64,000 nt of DNA from Planoprotostelium fungivorum (lineage: Eukaryota > Evosea > Variosea > Cavosteliida > Cavosteliaceae): positions 60,041 to 124,040 of the forward strand of contig MDYQ01000254.1 in assembly GCA_003024175.1 (NCBI GenBank), given 5' to 3'. The translations under genes were made by a program, and so were the position numbers. Within the stretch, counting starts at the first letter, position 1; each line of letters begins with the position of its first letter. Below are positions 50,301 through 61,820 of the stretch, piece by piece. The notes under the pieces are model-generated. The model did not search any database and was not told where the DNA came from. It saw nothing but the letters and a program-made list of their open reading frames with translations.

Positions 50301-53300
50301 CACACACAGAGGTGACGACAAAGACGATAAGACTCACCTCTTCAGATATTCAAAGGCTGTCTTCTGATTTCCTGCGTCCCAAATGTGTTTGATGTAACCA
50401 AAGACAACTTTAGGATGAGCGTTGGGTATGGTGAGAGGATTGACGATTTGATTTCCCTGCCCACCCACATCGAGTAGATTGATCACCGTCTTGTGAGATA
50501 GATCTAATCTGCCGTTGCGTCGACACAGAGAAGAGAACTTGATCCAGCTGTCGACGTTATCGAGGGGGGACAGCACGAGCGATCGAACTCTCAAGATCTC
50601 TTGCCACGTGTCGATCTTTCTCTCGCAGCCGGCGAGTCTCTGCTGCCAGTTATCCAATATAGTCTGTCTCCTCTCTGGATATTGCTTGTACGATATGACC
50701 TGGATCGCGTCACCTCTTTAGCTTCCCACTTCGGTCACCTCCTCCAATTCGGCCAGCTGCTGGACTCGCACGATGACATCATAAGCTCTCGAATAGCTCT
50801 CACCCAAGAGGGCGGACAGCTCCGTGTCCAATTGTTTTCTCGTCGCATCGATGTAGTCTTGTGCTTCAGAAAAGTTTTCGTCGTGGATGGCGATGACGGA
50901 GCGGAAGAAGCCCCACTCTACGCTGGTTCTCTCTACCGCAGCGCTGTACATGTTGAAGAGCTCCCAATTGCCCGTGCTCCATGCACCGAAGGAGATGAGA
51001 GGGGCTGCCTTCTTCTTCAGAGCACTGTTGTTACCTTCCCAGACCTAGTAGAATGAGTTTCATCGTTCTATCGAATGAGTTTGTCGAGATGAAAGGATTA
51101 TCTTGGAGATGAATTCGATGATATTATAGAATGAACGTTCTATTGAATGATGTACGTGTGGACGTGTGAGATGCATGGTAGATGATTCGACGTTCACCTC
51201 CTGTGCCAAGTGTTGTAACTTGTCCCATTCACCGAGGGCGTGGAGACATCTCATCTTCCCCAACATGATGGACGGATCGTCCGAGGCGTTCTTCTTCTCG
51301 TAAGCGGCGAGGGCAGAGTCCCACCTCTGAAGCTTCTCGTACCAACTTTCCTTCAGCTGCACGTTGTAATTCTTCTGAGCGAAAGTCAAGATACCGAGGG
51401 CAGCCTCCGGTAGCTGCAAGTGATTGTAGATGGCGATCAATGCTTCGATGGATGGTAGTGGTGACGATCTGAATTCCATCTCCTTGTAGTGCAATGCCTT
51501 TGCAAAGGCGTGACACTTTTCCGCTAATTGTCCCAACGTCTTTGGATCGATCGGGAGCGGCTTCTCGTCTTGCTCCATGAACTCTGCCAGATTGAGTAAG
51601 ATCTGTAAGATCTCCTGCGGGACGTTGGGTGAAGAGAGTGCGGTCTCCAAAGATAAGATGAGCTCATTCTGGTACTGTTCGGGCAGTTCAGACCAGCAGG
51701 AGACGAACCCCGCGTTGAATAATTCCTTCACGAGAGGATGGTAATCGTTTGCAACGGAGATGCAAGAGCGGAGGGCGGGAGAAGGTGATTCCCTCAACAG
51801 AGCGACGGAGAATTGTCTCAGCCATTCGAGCCAATCTTCCTTTGTCGACCTCTGTGATACCTCCCAGGCTCTTCGGAGGTTGTGTTCGTTCAGTTTGATC
51901 TTCCTCACGGTGTCCAGAGGTTGGTCTTCCAGGTTGATGTCTGAATTCTTTCGATCGATGGAGTTGTCGCGGTTCATCCATTCGGATGTCTCCGTCTTTG
52001 TGTCGTTGGAGAGGTAGTGCTGGATGAACTGATCGTAATCGGATGTGATGTGACTGGGGATGTGTTGACGAGTGATGGCCTTTCCTACGTGTGGAGCGAA
52101 CATCTCGTAGTCTCTACCTGTCATCGAGTGAGACATCACGATGATGATGTGATGTGCAACTTGATTTAATGTGATGTGATACTTGATGGGATGTGATATT
52201 TGATGTGATTTCATACGTACCCAGTTGTTTGGCGATGACCAGAATGGCCTGCAGGATGGAAGGCTGCAGATCAGGTGAAGATACATCCAGCAGCCGAATG
52301 AGTGGATTCAATATCCTAGATGCTTGATTCGACACGTTGAACTGATGAGACAGACGAATGAGAGTATTGAGTGCGTGCTGTCTCAGCACACTGGCTGATT
52401 TCTGTGGTGCATCGTTGTACTCGCAGATCTTGACTACGGCGGGTATGACCAAGTGAATGTAGTCTTCTAAGTTGTTTCCAAAGACGATGAGAGCGTGAAG
52501 AGCTCGTACGACTGCCTCGTGACTCTCGTGTTCGTGATGGAGGACCTTCTACCTTTAGTTTCCCGTGTGATGTGATGTGATATCGATTCTTGATGTGATG
52601 TAGATCGATCTTTGATGTGACTCACAGATAAGATCTTAGGCAACAGATTGGGTATGTACAGTTTGAATTCGTCCGACAGAGCACTGGAGATCTCTTCGAT
52701 GACTCCGATGATGTGAACGAGATTGAAAGGTTGCCAGTAGTCTTGAATCAACGTGAAGATATCAGGGAGGTAGTCCTTGATGTGCTGCCTGACTCTCGCT
52801 ATGATCTGTCCCAAGTTCTGAAACAAGACCGTTCTGAACTCCGTATCACACGCTTTCATCACTTGGACGAATGGAGGCATGATCTGCAGATGGATCGTCA
52901 ATCGAGGTCACATCGTCGATGTGTGCGTCGTCACCTGGGGTAAGAACTGGATGGATTTGATGCCGAGACTCTTGATGATGAACATGAGGGCGTGGATGAC
53001 GAGATTGCGGTACTGAGACAGCGATGGATCTTTCAGTATTCGCATGAGGGAGGCAATGGTGATGGTGGGGTAATATTCCTCCATGGAAGGTGACAGATGT
53101 GTCAGTGCGTCCGTGATACCATCTCTCTCGGGTGTCTTCACTGTCTTTCCCGTGCCGAGAGCGTCTTCTTCTTCTTCTCTTCCCTCCAAAGTCAATTGAT
53201 TGATCCTCTGCTTGTAAGGGTCTAACGCTCCGATGATGCCGAAAGCTTTGATGACCTAGTGCTTGTCATTCTCTTGTTCTGATGTCGATCACACCTCCAG

Positions 53301-56163
53301 ACGGATGGTTGGATTCGTCTCGGTTTGGATCTCAGTGAGGAGAGTGTCTAATAGTTTGGGCCAATCGGTGAATGGTTTGATGACGTAGCCGGTGTGTCCG
53401 GCCAGCTGTCCCAACGTACGTATGGCGACCTGTCAGATTCAGTTCTCCGCGAGATTTCCCTCGATATTCTCACCTCTCTCTTCGAAGGAGAAGATTGATC
53501 CTGCAGAGTTTCGATGATGAGAGGCATCAGCTCGACGATGTGTCCCTTTAGATATTCTGCAGTGACGGCTGCCAATTGCCCGACAGTAGACAGAGCGGCG
53601 GAGGACACGGCTGCGTCACCTTCTCTCAATTTAGGAAGGAGAGCTTTCATGAGAGGCTCCACGTAAGGCTTCACGAGGTGGGGTGAAAACTCGATGAGAA
53701 TTCCCAGCATTTTAGAAGATTCTTCCTTCGTACGAGAGTCACCCGAGTGCTCTGATGCCACGTCAGATGGACGCATCTACAACGAGCCTCACCCAATTGC
53801 GTCAATAATCGAATCAAAGTCTTTCTCAGAGAAGGTAAGACGTGGGCGGGATTACAATGAGCCAATCGACACAATATATCCAACGCGATCTGTCTGATCT
53901 CAAACACTTCATCGTTCAACGCGATGAAGAGAGATCTGTACCGCCGTCAACGCATCGTTCTCCCTTCACTCTCACCTCAAGTTGTTGGCTTGAGCCAAGT
54001 GATGGTCGAACGTGGGCAACATAGATTTGAGTACGGTGAGTCGGATGTCTGTGTCTGGATCTGCTATGGCCACCGCGATCAATTTCTCCAAGATTTCACT
54101 GACGACAATGCTGTAGTACCTCCCCTCTACACCCTTCTCCCTGCGCCACGTCATCACATTGTCACGTGACTTGATCGTCTCACGTTGGTGCGGCCATCAG
54201 CTTGCAGCAACACAGGGCGGCTTCTTTTCTGATCTGGGGGGACGTGTCTTTCAGATAGTGAACGATGTTGGTCCTCAGCATCTCCGTTAACAAGTGAGAT
54301 TCAAACTCGAAGGAACCTGAAGAGTCAGCGAAAAGTCGTGGGATTTCGCATACCCAAGATGCGTAGAGCGAGGGCGGTGATGCGGTCTTGATCTTCCTTC
54401 GACGTCGTTGTAGATGAAGCGGGGGTGGGGGGTACGTTGGACTGTACCTTCCTCCTCCATTTGGCGGGAGTTCCAGGGTAATAGAACAATTTTCCCGCCA
54501 AAGTCATGGACAGGAGGTCCAACAGCCTCTCTTGAATTTCCGCCGAAATTTCGGGTATGGACTTTGCGATGTTGGACAGGGCGATCGTGAGGCTCTGAGA
54601 CAGTCCGCAGGCAAATATGGGATCTAACAGATCGTAGACAGAGTCCCTCAGTAATCCACCCACCGCTTCACTCATCATGGAGACACAAGTGACAGCCTCG
54701 GGGGCACAGCTGACACCTTGTCGACGTCACGATTTTTGTCGACACCCTATCATCACCTTTCACTTTGGGCGTGAGACCAACTCTCGCGGATGCCATGATC
54801 TGATCGATGTAGGGTGTGATGTTCTCTCGGCTGATGACTGCCATCTGTCATCCATTCAGTGAACGAATCGATGATAGGTGATTAAGACATTGATGAATTG
54901 AACTGACCTCCCCGATCGATATGAATGCGTGTGGTCTGGCGTCAGAATCTTTCTTCGACAAGCTGATGAGATAATTCATGGAGAACTCGAGATGGTTCTT
55001 GTTATACTCTTCGGGGTTGAACGCCGCCAGCTTCGGTATCACCATGGTGACGGTCTTACGAATCAATTTGTCTCTGCTGTCCCTGTACTTGAACACCGTG
55101 ATCACCATGTCGTTGTATCTCTCCTTTAGAAACTCCGATCCACTGTGTTTGAACAGAGCACCGACCACCATCAGTGATGCGTGGATGGACTCTGGCGTAG
55201 AAAATTTGTTGAAACCCTTGTTGACCTGCACGCGTTCATTTCACCTTCTACCTCCTTCCCGTCACCTCTTCGTAGATCTTCTGGTACCACTGCAGACGAA
55301 AACGATTTTCACGCTCGGAAATGAGTTGTAGAGCGGCTTCCAGTGCTTCTACTGCACACTCGCGTATGGATGGTTTGGGGTCACGCAGGGCAATCCAGAC
55401 GAGGTCGACGAAGGAAGAGACGTAGCCGTAGAATAGAGTCGGTGACTTTAGGGCGAGCTCTCTGCGTGAGATGAATGGATGGGATGATGGATGATGGAGA
55501 TCACCTGAGGATGAGACACGCTGCATGTCTCTTGCCCTCATGTCTTTCGGAGACCTGTGATGGTGTCAGTCGTGATGGGGAAGATGCAAGATGGACGGAC
55601 CTGCAGCCACTCGAGAGCCCTCTGCATGTCGAATGCAACACATTCTGCCGTGATGGTGGAGCCGATGCAGGACATCTGACCGATGGCCTTCGCCGCCCAA
55701 CTCATGACTTGTTCATCATTGCTCTTCAGACCGATGCGGTAGTAGTTGGCTAAGACACTCGTATAATCATCATAAGCCACCTGAGAGGTTCAGAACGGGT
55801 GAAACGGAGGGGTCTACCTCGATGAGTCTCTCGACTGACATCAGAGCTCCGACCCGCTCAGAGTTGTTGGGAGAATGGATCAGATTCCAAATGTGTGTCT
55901 TTAACAGTGCTTTCAACCATCGGTTATATGCTTCTGTAGAGAGTTCTCTCGATTTACTCAATACCTGGCTCACGTGAGCAGATATCATCGAGATATATAT
56001 GACTCACATAACTCCGCAGAGAATTTGCAGCAGCGTATTTAACATCTTCGTCAACCCTTTCAGAGATGAGTTTGTTGGAATGTCAGTTGTGATATCAATT
56101 GACTCACTTGGTTCTCAAATCATTGAGAATGCTTGCCAACGTTGAATCAGCAAGTGTCTCCAT
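47307..56163 (-). CDS. TOR: serine/threonine kinase TOR (PIKK family)
   Basis: Master regulator of growth in response to nutrients. Start [19 protein letters not shown] at 56163. HEAT repeats fill about 52000-56163 (for example [51 protein letters not shown]). The FAT region is at about 49500-52000 ([33 protein letters not shown]-type repeats). The FRB domain at about 49160-49400 reads [20 protein letters not shown] and [15 protein letters not shown]; the Ser of the EEASR motif, needed for rapamycin-FKBP12 binding, is present. The kinase core shows [16 protein letters not shown] (catalytic loop, about 47970-48030) and [13 protein letters not shown] (about 47930). The FATC end is [19 protein letters not shown] then [11 protein letters not shown] and TAA at 47307. 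It has some twenty introns, several with GATGTGATG repeats. All signature domains are present, so a functional kinase is expected. Confidence 0.97.
48101..48182. repeat. 18-base tandem repeat in a TOR intron
   Basis: About 4.5 copies of GATGTGATGAGTGAGATT with one variant (GGTT). It lies between kinase-domain exons of TOR. Confidence 0.8.
50060..50160. repeat. GATGTGATG microsatellite in a TOR intron
   Basis: Irregular tandem GATGT/GATAT units in an intron of the FAT-region part of TOR. Shorter GATGTGAT-rich tracts recur in other TOR introns (52140-52215, 52560-52620). Confidence 0.75.
53774..53784 (+). repeat. copy of dispersed CATCTACAACG motif (TOR intron)
   Basis: On the plus strand inside a minus-strand TOR intron, so the motif is not tied to the transcribed orientation. 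Confidence 0.6.
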
Positions 56164-56552
56164 GTGTGGTTATATACATATATATGTGTTCCTTCGGTGA
56201 TGATGATGCATCACCTCGAGGACAAATCCCGTTGTAGAACAACACAATTATTTCATCTCGCACGGTACAGACACACTGACGAATCCAAGCGCGATTGCCG
56301 CGATTGCCTTGGCAATGTAAGCTTCTTCCTCTCCTCCGTCGTCACAAAAGTCTCTCACATAAGATTCACGTCACAAACGTACAATAGCCAAGTTTTTGTA
56401 TTTAAATTGCGTGAGACCACAACACAGGAGGGCTGAGAGTCTGGATATGAGAGTGAGGAAGTCACCGATCCGCTACGTTGACGGAGGTCTGCACATCCCG
56501 AAATCGCCGTTCAATATCCGTTGTCGAATTGTCATAAACCATCCAACAAAAC
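56164..56552. other. divergent intergenic region between TOR and the NmrA-like gene
   Basis: 389 bases that should hold both promoters. A TATATACATATATATG run lies at about 56172. No coding region supported. Confidence 0.4.
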
Positions 56553-57639
56553 ATGGCAAAGCTAATCGTAATCATAGGAGTCACCAGTGCTCAGGTACGT
56601 ATCCATCTCATCACAATCTCAGTCTTATTTAATGATATCAGGGCGGTTCTGTGGCCCGCACTTCGCTCAACTGCCGGACTGGCGCGTCCGAGGAATCACG
56701 CGCAATCCTTCCAGCCCTGCTGCGAAGAAACTTGAAGAAATTGGAGTCGAGATCGTTCAGGCCGATGCAGATGACAAGCATTCTTTGATCGACGCATTCG
56801 TGGGAGCGAATGTCATCTTTTTTCCAACACAGACTACTTCGCTCACCTCTTTCACGTGCTAAACCCTGCCAACCTACCAGAGGGCCAGACATCATGGCAG
56901 TACGCTTTGAGACGAGAAACTGAGCAAGCGATCAACATCGCAGAGGCAGCAGAGACTCCCTCCATCCTCAAGACTCTAGAACGTTTCGTGTTCTCCTCCA
57001 TCGTCAGTGTCACGAAATGGAGCAAAGGAAAGTATACTCAGGCATACCACCAAGAAGGCAAAGAGGAATCAGTTCGTCAGATCAGAGAGCGCTGCCCCGG
57101 AGTGTCTGCCGTGATGAGCTTCGTTTACCTCGGAACATACGTCAACAATTGGAGATTCGCAGCTGTGATGGGACCTCAGAGACAACCAGACGGCAGCTTC
57201 ATCATGACGCGAAACACTCCTGCTCACCTCAAGTTGCCGCACGTTGTGGCAGAGAGGGACACCGGTCCGTACGTCAGAGCACTGGTCGATATGGAACCAG
57301 GCAAGAAAGTGTTTGCTGTGTCCGAGTACATGAGTTTCACCGATTTCATGGAGCTGTGGGGACAACATCACAGAGTCAAAGCGAGCTACCGGGAGATCAG
57401 CACGGCTGAGATGGTGAAAGACATGCCAGAAGTCATGGCGACGGATTTGGGGCAGGCGTACGATTTCTATCACGAGTTTGGATTCACCGGGGGAGACCCT
57501 GAGGTGTTGGAACGAGAGCAGGTGAGGTGAAACATTGTGTGAGATCTGATGGAGATAGATACCGGTGAAGGTGGAAGTGACGTCGATGGCGGACTACATC
57601 AAGTCGGAGGATTGGTCTCAGATTATCAATGCTAAATGA
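56553..57639 (+). pseudogene. NmrA-like NAD(P)-binding protein, with two apparent frameshifts
   Basis: NmrA family proteins are Rossmann-fold redox sensors of the atypical SDR class. Start MAKLIVIIGVTSAQ at 56553, then an intron (56595-56640). GGSVAR is in one frame but FAQLPDWRVRGITRNPSSPA is in another, a one-base shift near 56666. The frame then runs through KLEEIGVEIVQADADDKHSL to NVIFF. It shifts again at a six-T run near 56818, before NTDYFAHLFHVLNPANLPEG. After that it is open: RFVFSSIVSVTKWSKGKYTQ, MSFVYLGTYVNNWRFAAVM, MEPGKKVFAVSEYMSFTDFM, ending SEDWSQIINAK. Coding quality on both sides is high, so these may be sequencing errors (one is in a homopolymer) or a very young pseudogene. 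Confidence 0.7.
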
Positions 57640-57724
57640 TGAAATATAATCTACGGTTCAAACTGTTTATTGTGACTCCATTCTTAATGGAGGAGATGAG
57701 TCCCATCGTCTCATGAAGAGCAAC

Positions 57725-59140
57725 TCATCCCATCATCAACATCGACATCACGATCAGCACGATCGTGACATCGTATACGCCACTTGCGGACCCCTGCGCA
57801 GTCGTTCCGGCGTGATAAGATGTAATCGTGCTCTCCGTTACGTCCCCCAATGGATGCTCCCTCCTGTACTCCTCCACATCTTCTTGCGAGAGAGTGTACA
57901 TCAGCGTACCGTATCCCAATTGATCATAGTTGCCGCCTCCTCCTCCCAAATCAAGTCCTCCTCCCTCTGGCTGTCCCAATTGAGCAAACTGGGTCGTCCA
58001 GCGGCAGGGGAGACCTTTGTAGACGGCGTAATGTTGGTAGAGGAGGGTCCAGATGGGTCTTGGATTGGGTCCTCTGGAGTCTTGTGATATGATTGACTGG
58101 TTGTAGTCGACGGAAAGGTAAGGGGTGTAGGGGACGTCGTAACCCAGATTGTATTTGGAGAAGTACTCTGCACCCTTCAGGATGAGGTTATCGTTGGCGG
58201 AGAACAGATCGCGTCCTGATGATGCAAGATCAGAGATGGTGTAAGATTGTATGATGGAAGAAGGAGGAAGGATGATGGGCCGGCTCACTTGATTGAAGGC
58301 CATCTGTGCAATCGATTGTAACAAGGCAAGATCTAGCTGACTGTGACCTTGGTCCCTCCACTCTTGCAGTTGACGCACCATCATCTACATTGTAGACCTT
58401 CCAAAGGGTGTTGTGTCAAGTTCCCATACCTTCTCCGTTGTAAGCATAATCGAACATGGTTTGATTGTCCTGAACAGTGTGAGACCATGTAGATGGGAAG
58501 GTGAGGAGAAGGTACCGTGAGAACCCCAATGGTCATCATAGAGGCTGTGTTACATAGGTCCCAATTCGCCCAGTAACGATATACATCTTGCCCGTTGTGG
58601 TGATCCAGAAAGGCCTATCATCTCAGTCGGTTTCTCTTTAGGATGTTACCTTATTCATAGGGTAGAAGACCTCCAACAGCATCTTTTGGAATTGTTGCAG
58701 ACCAGTCCAGCCATTGTAACTCCTCAATAGCTCTGCAGATTGTGCAAAGGCATAACCGTATATTCCTGATTCGAGATACTTGTCACTGGTTCCGTTGATC
58801 AGCTGCAGTGAAGAGGACCAAGTGTCCAAAATGCGACCGGCAGCTTTTGCATGTGAGACATTGCCCGTGACGGTCCAAGATAGGGGATATAGAGGAGCAG
58901 GTAGTTCTGTTGACCAACGGTGCCGCAATTGATGAAAGATGTGTTTCGGGGGACGTAATTCGAATTCCTCATGTGTTGAGACAAGAGAACCCAGCTGCCA
59001 TTCCATGGTGCTTTGTTGGCAAGGACGTGTCGTCTGACTCTGGCTAGATCAGAAGAAGTATGCAGTAGACCTGGGTGGACGAAGGTTGCACTTGTACTGG
59101 ATAGAGAACAACAGAAGATGAGACAGAGCACGGCAAGCAT
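57725..59140 (-). CDS. secreted, GPI-anchored alginate-lyase-like protein
   Basis: Predicted surface polysaccharide lyase of the alginate lyase (PF05426-like) alpha-barrel type. Signal peptide MLAVLCLIFCCSLSSTSATF; upstream in-frame Met codons exist. FVHPGLLHTSSDLARVRRHV then NKAPWNGSWVLL is the typical start of the domain. Downstream are NVSHAKAAGRILDTWSSSL, GYAFAQSAELLRSYNGWTGL, DHHNGQDVYRYWANWDLCN and EWRDQGHSQLDLALLQSIAQ. These carry the conserved NWD/H and QLDLAL helices. A Gly-rich loop follows (EGGGLDLGGGGGNYDQLGYG). The tail GVYDVTIVLIVMSMLMMG suggests GPI anchoring. Fungi and amoebae have similar proteins; substrate unknown. It is convergent with the NmrA-like gene, 86 bases apart. 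Confidence 0.75.
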
Positions 59141-60290
59141 AGTGATCTTCAGAGAATGGCAACACTGAATGGTTTGACTGCATAAAACCACCAAGGAATG
59201 CAAAATCATCAAGATGCAATAGATAATTTTGGATGCATGCCCTACCTATTCCTGAGTTGTAGATAAAAGCACCCCCTTTTACTCTCTGGACATCAGCAAG
59301 ACACGACACAGCAATTGTCTGTTTGCACAGATAAATGCTAAAATCAACTCTTAATATCAGACCATTGAGAAAAAACAACAACGCGTAGGAATCAGCAAAT
59401 GCCAAAGAGCACCTAATTGATAAAGTTTTACAACTTTGATGATCTGTTATGCAGAACTGGTGAAGCAAGATGCAATTGAGAGGCAATATTGCAAAATATA
59501 TATGCTTTCCTTCTTTTATCTGCCATTTTGATCATGTGATTTGGGGTTTCTGGTTGGTGCCATCCATTTAGATCACTAATTTTTTCGCTGTGCATTTTCC
59601 AGTAGTCAGAAGAGAAGTGATCAATCGTCAATGCACTATTTCACTACCAACTGGAAAACCCAAATCACAATGTGTTAAAAACAACTTATCTTCAATTGTT
59701 GAAATTGACAGTAATCTACATGTCCAAAACTCTTTTGATGCAGAAAATATGACTAAAAATGACAAAACTTCTCAATTACACATGCAAAACATACAGAAAA
59801 ATACTCAAAAATCGAGCTGTCCACGCACGCACAGTGGGGGTTTTTGTCAAATTTTCTATGTTCAGGTTCAGGTTCAGATATCAGTTGACCCCGTTAGGGG
59901 CTACTAAGCCATTGCTGGCCAACTGATAGCTTTGAACTCTTCTCAACAACAAGGGGTCAACTCCCCCCAGTTGATTCAGGGACCCCACATCACCCAGGCA
60001 AAAATCTTAACCATATCAGAAGAATAGCCATACCCTCCCAGTACCTCAACTCACATGTATCTCTTTTGCTACTTTTTTTCGGGTCTCCCCACTGGACTGC
60101 AGAATAAAATGAAAGGTTTGGACTATTGGGGGAGAGCCTATCATATGTTTTGTCCGCTGTTTAGCTCTTTGTCAAGCTAATTCTGAACAATCAATTGACC
60201 ACTCATTTAATTAATATATGATAGCGAATATTGTAGCTGACCATGATGCATATTTTACAAAAAAATATAAGCATATATTGTTTGTTTTGT
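59141..60290. other. AT-rich region, possible retroelement 3' flank
   Basis: About 1.15 kb distinctly richer in A/T than the rest of the window. Open frames on both strands (for example minus NGWHQPETPNHMIKMADKRR at about 59530) match nothing I know. Since the LINE lies just to the right on the minus strand, part of this is probably its 3' UTR or other element debris. No host gene supported. Confidence 0.4.
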
Positions 60291-61820
60291 TCTCTTCTTT
60301 TTTTGTGATCATGTCGTCTATAATCATTGGCATGTGATCTAACATGGAAGAACTTTGTTGTGAGTCCTTTTGCCTCTATTCTCTCGATTGCTTGTTTTAT
60401 TTCTATCTTTGTATTGCCATTCTTTTGTGTTCGTAGGGTTTTCTCTTTTTGGAGCCTGCCCTTATTGCAGAAAAGGACGCTATTGAAGCTGTCTGAATAT
60501 ATTGTGAGATTGTGGGCTGCACCTGTGTGTGTAATTGCACGTAGGATTTCATGCAGTTCTGCGTGATTGATCTCTTATGCTCCTGTTATTCTTCTTCCTA
60601 CATTCATCTCATCATGCCCAATGACTGCCACGCCATAGCTTGCTATTCCTTTGTACAGACTTCCATCTGTACATATCTCCAGATGTTCTGGGCTCTCTAT
60701 TCTTGTATTATGCGACTCAAATTGAACTATTTTACGTATTGCTTTCTGTAGTTGGAAAGTCCATTTGTTGTATTTCTTGCTGTCTGCTGGAAAGTTCATA
60801 TTTATCTTATCAATCTCGTTGGTAGTGATCACTCTATCACCTCGTATGAGCTGTTCTATGTATAGAATTCCGTATCTCTTCAATGCCTTCTCTGTTTTGG
60901 TATCTGTGCTTACTCTGTCTATGGTGTCTGTTCGGTTTGCCCTCACGTGAGGCCGAACTGTTTTGCTGTCATTTCTACTTCTATTGCCTTTGCTATTCTA
61001 ATGTTGATATTTACTGCCGGATTGTTCATTGTTTTGTCTAGCAAGTATCCAAAATACTTAGCTGTGGCTTTGCTGTATAGGCTCTGAGTAAGCTTTATCA
61101 GTGTGTGGATCCAATCCTCCAAGCTTATTCAGTTTCATTGTATGCTGGGCTCTATAAGATATTGTAGAGAGTCCAATTGCGTTAATTACTTCCACTTTCT
61201 GATTCAATGTAAGTTTCTTCTCTGCTAGCGCCCTGTTTGTTATACTCATAAATCTTTGAATCAGGAGTTCAATCTGTTTGTCCCAGTTCATTTTTAAATT
61301 TGTTGTCCATCCCAGTATTGTAAATAATCCATTTGCTCCTTCCTTTCTTATATCTGTCCCTCGAGTTTTGATGTCTCCTGGTTCTCCTCTTAGCCAATGG
61401 TATGAGCTTTTGTTTTCGTTGATTGTAATATTGTTGTGTGTACAGAAATCGTTCACTTTCTTCATTACCTCCTCCATACCTTCTCCACTCGCTGCCACCA
61501 ACGTTAGATCATCTGTATACGCTATCAGATTGACCAACAACGACGCCAATCTATAGGGGCTTTTGTTCTTTTCCAGCCACTCGATCATAGGGTTAATGAA
61601 CAAGAGATTAAGTGGGGGTGAGATGATATTGCCTTGTCTCAGACCTGCCTCTATACTGATCTCATCTGTTAATCCATACCTGTCTGCAGTTGCGTTTTAT
61701 TTCCATCATCATATCTATGTCATTGTTGTGCAGCCCATACGCTTTTGCTATGTCCAACAGTGTTATGTGTATATTCTTGTCAGTTGAGAGAGCGTTGTTT
61801 GTCATTGATGAACAGAGAAG
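60290..61820 (-). mobile_element. decayed non-LTR retrotransposon (RT and RNase H)
   Basis: Minus-strand reading gives a LINE-type reverse transcriptase, in order: LLDIAKAYGLHNNDID (palm A, about 61750), GLRQGNIISPPLN, LIAYTDDLTLVA (catalytic YxDD, about 61520), and KKLTLNQKVEVINAIGL. An RNase H domain follows, with EICTDGSLYKGIASYGVAV (about 60640-60700), HAELHEILRAITHTG, NLTIYSDSFNSV and FFHVRSHANDYRR. Carboxylates of the RNase H site are present. The frame breaks at least at about 61700 and 61090 and a stop lies near 60950. The 5' part of the RT and any endonuclease are absent. RT followed by RNase H is the order of I/Tad-like clades. Non-functional copy. Confidence 0.8.

Noticed and set aside
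59590-59907. 105-codon plus-strand frame in the AT-rich region
   Set aside because: Low-complexity Asn/Lys/Gln composition typical of AT-rich noncoding DNA, with no domain or splice support.
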